In this document: piece by piece, positions 58,902-64,000 of the stretch | How the letters are laid out: each line of letters begins with the position of its first letter | Numbering within the stretch: position 1 is the stretch's first letter | Source: Rathayibacter caricis DSM 15933 | GTDB taxonomy: Bacteria > Actinomycetota > Actinomycetes > Actinomycetales > Microbacteriaceae | Direction of reading: 5' to 3' | DNA length: 64,000 nucleotides | NCBI RefSeq assembly: GCF_003044275.1 | Contig: NZ_PZPL01000001.1 | Span: 1,054,001-1,118,000 of the forward strand | Translations under genes and position numbers: made by a program | Notes under the pieces: generated by a model | The model's database searches: none | What the model saw: the letters and a program-made list of their open reading frames with translations, nothing else | What the model was told of the DNA's origin: nothing

Positions 58902-59429
58902 TCAGGGTGCAGGGGAGTTCGGGAGTGCGCGAAGGGCCTCGCGGATGACGGCGTCGTACTGCTCCCGGTCGAAGGTCACGGTCCGGACCCGACCGATGCC
59001 GGGCTTCCAGCCCGCGAACTCGTGCGTCGCACCGAACCCGGCCCGCCGAGCCAGGCGGGCGAGCGAGGTGGAGGGAGGAGGCAGTGGCCGGTCGGTCTCC
59101 ACCTCCCACTGCGCGTTCCTCCACTGGACGGTCCGCTCGCTCCGCACGAGCTGGGCGCCGTAGAGAATTCCACAGCTCGCATCGCCGCACGACGCACAGC
59201 ACGCCACGGCGATGCGTCCGGGCAGCATGGACCCCTCGACCGACGGCTCTTCGCCCAGGAGCGAGAGGAGGAAGGCGGGCCACTCGGCCCACGGCGCCGA
59301 GTAGATGTCCAGTGGGTTCGGCGGATCCGCGTCGCCCGCGAAGGCACCCACTGGACGTCCATCGAGGGTCAGATCGGGTTGCGGGGTCGAGTTCGCGGCG
59401 ACGATTCCCAGCACCGTGAACTCGCTCAT
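58902..59429 (-). CDS. Unknown protein with a cysteine cluster
   Basis: The 175-residue product has a two-part layout: an N-terminal beta-rich part (TVLGIVAANSTPQPDLTLDG) and a C-terminal part after the cluster CCASCGDASCG (residues about 76-87), whose spacing could bind a metal. WAEWPAFLLSLLGEEPS and GRVRTVTFDREQYDAVIREAL are further features. No family recognised. ATG 59429. It stands alone among repeats, near the Fic module. Confidence 0.65.
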   Translation of the reverse strand: MSEFTVLGIVAANSTPQPDLTLDGRPVGAFAGDADPPNPLDIYSAPWAEWPAFLLSLLGEEPSVEGSMLPGRIAVACCASCGDASCGILYGAQLVRSERTVQWRNAQWEVETDRPLPPPSTSLARLARRAGFGATHEFAGWKPGIGRVRTVTFDREQYDAVIREALRALPNSPAP

Positions 59430-59534
59430 CCGGTCATCGTGGCACGGACGACCGCTCGCTGATCGTTTGTGACGGAGGACTCCTGGGTGCCCGTCCTCTC
59501 GGACGAGTCGACCATCGGCGTCCGCGCCGACCGG

Positions 59535-60209
59535 TCAGCTCGTCTCGGGCGGTGCGATCGAGAGTCGCTGGATCTCGCTGATCGACCAGTCGGGCTCATC
59601 GTCCGGGTCCGGCGCCGTCACGACCTTGTCGAACATGCGGATGAGAGGACCGAGGTCCGACTGGTCGGAGCCTGCGCGCGCCGCGGCATGGTTCTCCTCA
59701 CCGTGGACGGGGCGCCAGTCGAGCTGCCAGCCCGCGCGCAGAGCCACTCGGTTCGAGAAGATCCGCTGAGTGCGACCGTTCCCCTCCCTGAAGGGATGGA
59801 GGTAATTAATCTTCTCGTAGTGGTACGCGAGCCTCTCGACGAAGACCGGACGGCTCAGTCCTACGAGGAGGCCGTCGTCGACCAGCTCGGCGAACGAGGT
59901 CCGCGCGGCCCGTTCGATGAGGCCCCAGGGCAGGAAGTACCCGGCCCCGGGCACGTTCTTCCTGACATCCACGATGCGGAGCTGTCCAGCCCAGTCGTAC
60001 ACATCCTGGAAGAGGTGGCGGTGGATAGCGCGCAGCTCGGCCAGATCGTTCGTCGGAGGAACCGGGGCGTCGATGAGTTGCAGGGCCCGCGCGAAGGAGA
60101 GATCCGCTTCAGCGCGAGCGAGGATGGCGTCGCTGCCCGCGCCGATGAAATTCCGGAGAACCGACGTGCCCGGTATCAGGTACGGGTCGACGAAGTCGGG
60201 AGAGGCCAT
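59535..60209 (-). CDS. Fic domain protein, toxin of a Fic toxin-antitoxin module
   Basis: The 224-residue protein contains the Fic core: catalytic HPFREGNGR (138-146, with His138, Glu142 and the Gly-Asn-Gly-Arg anion hole), preceded by the helix YHYEKINYL and the flap LRIVDVRKNVPGAGYFLP. Fic enzymes AMP- or phosphorylate target proteins, often topoisomerases or EF-Tu. There is no inhibitory helix within it, so it needs the antitoxin encoded just upstream. ATG 60209 (MASPDFVDPYLIPGTSVLRN) is chosen by analogy to VbhT/FicT; its 5' end lies about 100 nt inside the antitoxin frame. Confidence 0.9.
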   Translation of the reverse strand: MASPDFVDPYLIPGTSVLRNFIGAGSDAILARAEADLSFARALQLIDAPVPPTNDLAELRAIHRHLFQDVYDWAGQLRIVDVRKNVPGAGYFLPWGLIERAARTSFAELVDDGLLVGLSRPVFVERLAYHYEKINYLHPFREGNGRTQRIFSNRVALRAGWQLDWRPVHGEENHAAARAGSDQSDLGPLIRMFDKVVTAPDPDDEPDWSISEIQRLSIAPPETS

Positions 60210-60369
60210 AGCGGGCTCGGACCCGATCGACCAGCTCGGTCGAATCGATCTGCCCTGCGACGTAGCGATCGGCATCCGCGAGAGTCTCGTCGGAAACGGT
60301 CAGCCCCTCGATCTCGGCGCTGTGAACGGCTGCTTCGACGTGCGACGCACGCGTCTCGGTGATCGTCAT
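60109..60369 (-). CDS. Fic antitoxin (VbhA/FicA-like), unusually long C-terminal frame
   Basis: The 86-residue frame starts at ATG 60369 behind GAGAGGAGG. Its inhibition helix HSAEIEGLTVS carries the (S/T)xxxE(G/N) motif with Ser17, Glu21 and Gly22; Glu21 should contact the Fic ATP site. The remaining DRYVAGQIDSTELVDRVRARYG is the typical antitoxin tail of 60 or so residues; the rest (LSRLRRPVPDTGHV onward) runs on inside the toxin gene, giving an overlap near 100 nt. That tail is basic and low-complexity; it may be a fluke of a missing stop. Confidence 0.8.
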   Translation of the reverse strand: MTITETRASHVEAAVHSAEIEGLTVSDETLADADRYVAGQIDSTELVDRVRARYGLSRLRRPVPDTGHVGSPEFHRRGQRRHPRSR

Positions 60370-60523
60370 CGTGCCTCCTCTCGCCCTCCGGCCATGCTAT
60401 CCAGTGCCTCCGACGCAGAGGGGCTGATCTCGGGTGGACCGGTGCGCGGCCTGCCTGATCAGCAGGGGGCAGGCACGGCACGGGGACGTCTCGTGGTCAG
60501 TGGGTTCGATGGGGCAGAGGAGA

Positions 60524-61300
60524 TCAGGCGTCGGTGCCGCGTCCTGACGTCCCGCGACGGGATCGTGCCGGGGAGGAGACTCCCGTGCGGACGCGGTGCC
60601 CGGTCGCCGTCGACTCGACCGTGAACTGCCCTGTCGCGCGGACGAGCTCCGACAGCTTCGCGTAGCCCCAGTTGCGGGAGTCGAAGTCCGATCGCCATTT
60701 GCGCAGGAGCTGCCCCACGGCCGCGAGGCTCGCCCAACCGTCTTCGGACGATGCGGTGCTGACGCTGTTCCGAAGCCCCTCGATGAGACGCGGATCGTCC
60801 TGGGGCGAGGACGGCGCCGGTCGTTCCGGCGCCGGAGCGGTGGGTGCGGACTCGCCGACCATGACCTCGAGGACGTCGAGGTAGGTGAACTGGTCGCACG
60901 CGTTGCGGAAGGACGTCGGCGTCTTGCGCTCGCCGAATCCGTAGACGGTGATGCCCTGCTCTCGGATCCGGGACGCGAGCCGGGTGAAGTCGCTGTCCGA
61001 GGAGACGATGCAGAAGCCCTGGAACCTCCCCGTGTAGAGCAGGTCCATCGCGTCGATGATGAGCGCGCTGTCCGTCGAGTTCTTGCCCTTGGTGTGCGCG
61101 AACTGCTGCATGGGCTGGATGACGTGCTCGCTCGCCGCGGTCTTCCAGCTGGTGAGCTGCGTGCTCGTCCAGTCGCCGTAGACCCTCTTCACCGAGGCCG
61201 TGCCGAAGCGGGCGACCTCCGCGAGGACGGCCCCGATGCGGGACGGAGGGACGTTGTCGGCGTCGACGAGGACGGCGAGCAGATCGCTGGGGGTGCTCAT
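60524..61300 (-). CDS. NYN/PIN-like nuclease with a LOTUS (OST-HTH)-like C-terminus
   Basis: The 258-residue protein has an NYN (LabA/Vpa0982-type) PIN-fold nuclease domain with acidic residues at Asp13 and Asp15 (VDADNVPPS), Asp77 (NSTDSALIIDAMDLL) and Asp102/104 (VSSDSDFTRLA), followed by a linker and a 60-70 residue OST-HTH-like domain (LRNSVSTASSEDGWASLAAVGQLLRKWRSDFDSRNWGYAKLSELV). NYN-LOTUS proteins bind RNA or process it. ATG 61300; a basic low-complexity tail ends the protein. No partner gene is visible, so the role is unknown. Confidence 0.85.
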   Translation of the reverse strand: MSTPSDLLAVLVDADNVPPSRIGAVLAEVARFGTASVKRVYGDWTSTQLTSWKTAASEHVIQPMQQFAHTKGKNSTDSALIIDAMDLLYTGRFQGFCIVSSDSDFTRLASRIREQGITVYGFGERKTPTSFRNACDQFTYLDVLEVMVGESAPTAPAPERPAPSSPQDDPRLIEGLRNSVSTASSEDGWASLAAVGQLLRKWRSDFDSRNWGYAKLSELVRATGQFTVESTATGHRVRTGVSSPARSRRGTSGRGTDA

Positions 61301-61370
61301 GCCCCGAGCCTGGCAGTTCGTCTGCCGGCGATCCGCCCCCCCCTCCGGCGCTGGCGGGGATCGGTGGGGG

Positions 61371-61553
61371 GATCTCGATACGGCCGCTGCGCGGCCTACT
61401 CGATCAGCAGGGGCGGGGGGCCGCCGCCTCCTCACGGGCTCGGGTGCGAATACCTGCTGGTCGAGCAGCCGCGCGTCCGCCGCGTCGCTGGTGAGTGGCC
61501 GCGCAGCGGCACCCCTTGCTGTCGAGGAGCGCCGCAGGCGCGTATCGAGATCC
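61371..61553. repeat. Family A elements, partly decayed
   Basis: GATCTCGATACGGCC ... CTACTCGATCAGCAG (61371-61410), CTGCTGGTCGAGCAGCCGCG (about 61454-61473) and TTGCTGTCGAGGAGCGCC ... GTATCGAGATCC (61516-61553) are diverged copies. The 280-bp gap holds no gene. Confidence 0.8.
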
Positions 61554-61580
61554 ACGTCCCCGGACGTCGGGCCGTCGGCG

Positions 61581-61967
61581 TCAGCCCTCGACGGGCTCCC
61601 ACCCGTTCTCGCGGCAGGCGTCCGCGAAGGCGGCCGACGCGGCGGTGAAGCCGGCCTCGTCACCGGATCCGAGCGCCGCCGTCATCGCGGCCGACGCGCT
61701 CCGGAGCTCGGCCGGATCCTCGCCCGTCAGCAGCTCGGCGACGGTCTCGACGATGCGCTCGCGCCGTTCCTCGAGCGCCCCTCCGCTCACCCAGCCCGCA
61801 TGAGCGTTGCACGCCTCGGTCGAGGACGCCGAGAGGCCGGGCGCACAGCCTGCCAGCGCGAGCACCAGCGCGGTCGCCACTCCGGCCTGCGCGCCGAGTC
61901 GCCCGGGAAGGCGCGCTCTCGCGGCGTGTCGGCAGCCGTTCCGGGCAGCTGAGCGCAGGCCGGTCAT
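61581..61967 (-). CDS. Small putative lipoprotein
   Basis: The 128-residue product has an arginine-rich start, a hydrophobic VATALVLALAGC lipobox (Cys near 41) and a helical mature part with conserved-looking ELLTGEDPAELRSASAAMTAAL and a final DACRENGW. No family recognised. ATG 61967 overlaps the DUF1761 stop as ATGA, so both are likely co-translated at the membrane. Confidence 0.65.
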   Translation of the reverse strand: MTGLRSAARNGCRHAARARLPGRLGAQAGVATALVLALAGCAPGLSASSTEACNAHAGWVSGGALEERRERIVETVAELLTGEDPAELRSASAAMTAALGSGDEAGFTAASAAFADACRENGWEPVEG

Positions 61968-62386
61968 GCCGGCAGCAAGCCGATGATCACCGACATCACC
62001 AGGATCGTCACGAGCTCGTGGGTGACGTTGAGGATCGTGAGCTTCGCGGGGCGGCCCTCGAAGGCGTCGTGGGTGATCATCCGGGCCGCGGTGAAGCCGA
62101 CGAAGAGGAACAGGCCGGTGACCAGGGAGTTCGCGAACCAGCTTCCGCCGTAGAAGGCGTGCGCGATGTCGACGCAGCCGGCCAGCACCAGCGCGGTGAC
62201 GAGGCTGACGACCAGGGTCACCAGGATCGGCACGACCGCACTGCGCGAGCGCATGCTCTCGTCGGTGATGCCGGTGAGGCGCATCCAGAGCGTGCCGAAG
62301 ACCTTCGGGGTGTACCAGACCGAGCCGACGATCATCGTCGAGAGGGTGGCGAGGGCGACGGCCCAGGGATTGATGTCGGGGACCAC
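61964..62386 (-). CDS. DUF1761 family membrane protein
   Basis: The 140-residue protein has four membrane helices and the family pattern MIVGSVWYTPKVFGTLWMRLTGI, then FANSLVTGLFLFVGFTAARMITHDAFEGRP. Function of the family is unknown. It precedes the small lipoprotein with a 4-nt overlap. Confidence 0.9.
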   Translation of the reverse strand: MVPDINPWAVALATLSTMIVGSVWYTPKVFGTLWMRLTGITDESMRSRSAVVPILVTLVVSLVTALVLAGCVDIAHAFYGGSWFANSLVTGLFLFVGFTAARMITHDAFEGRPAKLTILNVTHELVTILVMSVIIGLLPA

Positions 62387-62466
62387 GGCGGGGCCTTCCT
62401 CGAGGGGCGCCGCGGGTTCGGCGTGCCGCTCACCCTAGGGCCGGGGCGCCCGCTCCGGGCGGCGCC

Positions 62467-63321
62467 TCAGCGAGCGGGCGGCGCCTCGATCGCGTGCGCG
62501 CTCCCGCTCATCGTGATCCCTCCCGAGGCGGGGACGTCGACGAGCAGCACGCTCGGCCGACCGACGTGGCGGCCCTGGTGCACGACGACGCGGGTGGGAG
62601 GCGCGACCGCGCCGATCGCGCGCAGCCAGCCGCCGAGCGCGGCGGCCGCGGAGCCGGTGGCGGGGTCCTCAGAGAGGGTGCCGACGGGGAACAGGTTGCG
62701 CGTCTCGAACCCTCCGTCGGGCAGGGCCCGCGCGATCGTGACCGTCCCGCTCCAGCCGCGTGCGTCCATCAGCCCGCGCATCGCCGCCGGCTCGAACGAG
62801 AACCCGTCGAAGACCGCGGCGTCCTCGAGCACCAGGATCGGATGCCGGTTGCCGGCGAACGCCTCCGCCGGCGCGAACCGCGCATCCAGCGCCGCCCGAT
62901 CCAGGCCCAGGAGCCTCAGGATCGCGTCGATGTCGGCGTCCGGCAGCGGGACGACGCGCGGCTCGACGCTCGTGAACGAGGCGAGCACGGCGCCGCCCTC
63001 GACGCGCGTCCCGATCGCGACCTCGCCGACGGGGGTGTCGAAGACGAACGCCCCGGCTCCGTCGCGCTCGGCCAGGGCGACCGCCGTGGCGATGGTGGCG
63101 TGGCCGCAGAACGGCACCTCGGCGACCGGAGAGAAGTAGCGCATCCGGAACCGCCGCAGCCCGGTGCGCTCGATCGCGAAGGCGGTCTCGGCGTAGCCGA
63201 CGTCGGCGGCGATGCCCTGCATCGCGGCGTCGTCGAGGGCGGTCGCGTCGAGCACGACGCCGGCGGGGTTGCCGCCGTCGGGGGTCGCGGGGAAGGCGGC
63301 GAGGCGGAGGATCTCGGTCAC
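62467..63321 (-). CDS. PhzF-family isomerase/epimerase-like protein
   Basis: About 284 residues with the PhzF pattern: AAFPATPDGGNPAGVVLD near the start, GYAETAFAI with the catalytic Glu, RYFSPVAEVPFCGHATIATA and EDPATGSAAAALGGWL. These enzymes isomerise small organic acids such as dihydro-hydroxyanthranilate; members without a phenazine cluster have unknown substrates. GTG 63321 is the chosen start (VTEILRLAAFPA); other upstream in-frame codons give low-complexity leaders. Confidence 0.92.
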   Translation of the reverse strand: MTEILRLAAFPATPDGGNPAGVVLDATALDDAAMQGIAADVGYAETAFAIERTGLRRFRMRYFSPVAEVPFCGHATIATAVALAERDGAGAFVFDTPVGEVAIGTRVEGGAVLASFTSVEPRVVPLPDADIDAILRLLGLDRAALDARFAPAEAFAGNRHPILVLEDAAVFDGFSFEPAAMRGLMDARGWSGTVTIARALPDGGFETRNLFPVGTLSEDPATGSAAAALGGWLRAIGAVAPPTRVVVHQGRHVGRPSVLLVDVPASGGITMSGSAHAIEAPPAR

Positions 63322-63392
63322 GCGGTCCACCGTGCCCGACCCGGGCGGGGTGCGGTAGGGCCGATGCGCGGTGCGCGGCCCTCCCCGGGCGC

Positions 63393-63448
63393 CGATCCGT
63401 CGAGAACGGCCGGCTCGCGCGCTCTCCGCCGGCCGTTCGTGACCGATC
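63393..63448. repeat. Family B palindrome pair
   Basis: CGATCCGTCGAGAACGGCC (63393 onward) and the reverse form CCGGCCGTTCGTGACCGATC (63429-63448) are an imperfect inverted pair like that at 40363-40412. They lie between the PhzF start and the next stop, a gap of about 190 bp with no gene. Confidence 0.7.
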
Positions 63449-63514
63449 AGCGGAGGCACGCCGCGGGACGGAAGGGTCCAGGACGAGCAGCGACCGACCG
63501 GGCGACGGTCGCAC

Positions 63515-63841
63515 TCACGCGGACGGCTGGAGGAGGAGAGCCGCAGCAGCCACGAGCAGGGGCGAGAACACGAGCGCGACAGTGGGGAGGAGCGCGACGA
63601 TTCCCCGCTTCACGCCTACCCAGGCTCGGCCAGAGCTCACCCCGATCACCAGGAGGCCGAAGACGAGCGCGAGCAGATCGACGAACCAGGCCAGGAGGAG
63701 GAGCGCCCCGTTGACGCGGTCGCCGATCAGGTAGACCGCAGCGCACCACAGCGCGGTCACGAGGAGACCGGCGACACCCAGACCCGCCGCCAGAGTCGCC
63801 ATGGTGAAGGGATCGCCGCGCGAGTCCGATCGTTCCGTCAT
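63515..63841 (-). CDS. Small membrane protein, unknown
   Basis: The 108-residue product has three hydrophobic helices (about 15-40, 43-67 and 82-105) and a short basic loop SGRAWVGVKRG. No recognised family. ATG 63841; second in-frame ATG near residue 14 is possible. Confidence 0.65.
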   Translation of the reverse strand: MTERSDSRGDPFTMATLAAGLGVAGLLVTALWCAAVYLIGDRVNGALLLLAWFVDLLALVFGLLVIGVSSGRAWVGVKRGIVALLPTVALVFSPLLVAAAALLLQPSA

Positions 63842-63948
63842 GCGACGGATTCTCGCAGGGACGCGGGGTCGCGACCGTCACGAGGGAGCTCCTGCCACAC
63901 CTCCCGACGTCGCCACTGACCGCCGATGCCGCGCCGACCGGACGGCGC

Positions 63949-64000
63949 TCAGAGCGACGCGAGGTACGAGCGCCACCCGCCGAAGCGGGTGATGTCCTCG
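63949..64000 (-). CDS. C-terminal end of a gene entering from the right edge
   Basis: Seventeen codons read EDITRFGGWRSYLASL then TGA at 63951-63949. Composition and a stop shortly after suggest a real protein end; too short to identify. Confidence 0.4.
   Translation of the reverse strand, partial: EDITRFGGWRSYLASL

Noticed and set aside
63447-63881. Minus-strand frame of 144 codons overlapping the 108-residue membrane protein
   Set aside because: Low-complexity and without hydrophobic helices; the alternative frame gives a coherent three-helix protein.
1-64000. tRNA, rRNA, insertion sequence or prophage genes
   Set aside because: No tRNA-like clover-leaf with conserved T-loop sequence, transposase, integrase or phage structural motif was seen on either strand; short RNAs cannot be excluded by eye.

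Overview
High-GC (about 70%) DNA with GTG/ATG starts, many 4-nt stop/start overlaps (GTGA, ATGA), lipobox-type solute-binding proteins, a mycothiol-type formaldehyde dehydrogenase and dense sugar ABC operons points to a soil- or plant-associated actinobacterium. The gene mix and the dispersed palindromes suggest Microbacteriaceae (Rathayibacter, Curtobacterium, Clavibacter and relatives); this is inference from content, not a database match. No rRNA, tRNA, CRISPR array, transposase or prophage was seen, so the window reads as ordinary chromosome rich in accessory metabolic operons.

Layout. 1-5.6 kb: a truncated SdhA-like flavoprotein diverging from a LysR regulator, a Tat-exported hydrolase with two duplicated C-terminal domains, and an AraC regulator. 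5.6-11.6 kb: a leftward redox/detoxification operon (two zinc alcohol/formaldehyde dehydrogenases, a membrane-anchored protein, a small monooxygenase preceded by a tandem 32-bp repeat of mini-ORFs, an aldo/keto reductase), diverging from a LuxR regulator and a DUF1345 membrane protein. 11.9-18.1 kb: LacI regulator, ABC importer without ATPase and a GH127 beta-L-arabinofuranosidase. 18.4-24.4 kb: TetR regulator with twin operators, PRC/DUF2382 stress proteins around a membrane channel-like protein, an AlkC/AlkD-like repair protein, and TerC behind a yybP-ykoY Mn(2+) riboswitch. 24.4-26.8 kb: a compact three-gene XRE/nucleotidyltransferase/unknown operon behind a perfect palindrome, then small unknowns. 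27-31.3 kb: mycothiol formaldehyde detoxification pair, a NarL-type two-component system and a small membrane protein. 31.5-40.4 kb: an LLM oxidoreductase, then a LacI-controlled importer with a GH130 mannoside enzyme and a secreted alpha-barrel protein. 40.5-47.7 kb: a two-promoter TetR regulon joining an NMT1-type ABC importer, an adenosine-deaminase-like hydrolase, an LLM monooxygenase and a flavin reductase. 47.8-52.5 kb: a third LacI-controlled sugar importer. 53-58.7 kb: CitA/CitB-like two-component system diverging from a TctCBA tricarboxylate transporter. 58.9-64 kb: unknown Cys-rich protein, a Fic toxin-antitoxin pair, an NYN nuclease with a LOTUS-like tail, a small lipoprotein, DUF1761 and PhzF proteins.

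How it works together. The window looks like a scavenging and regulation island: three oligosaccharide importers, none with its own ATPase (probably sharing a distant MsmK-type subunit), each with its own LacI repressor; a carboxylate importer with its own two-component system; and a regulon that may import and oxidise an N-heterocycle. Most promising for novelty are the TetR regulon at 40.5-47.7 kb, the 32-bp repeat that copies a gene's own start region into coupled mini-ORFs (6732-6837), the XRE/nucleotidyltransferase operon (24384-26125) and two families of dispersed palindromes.
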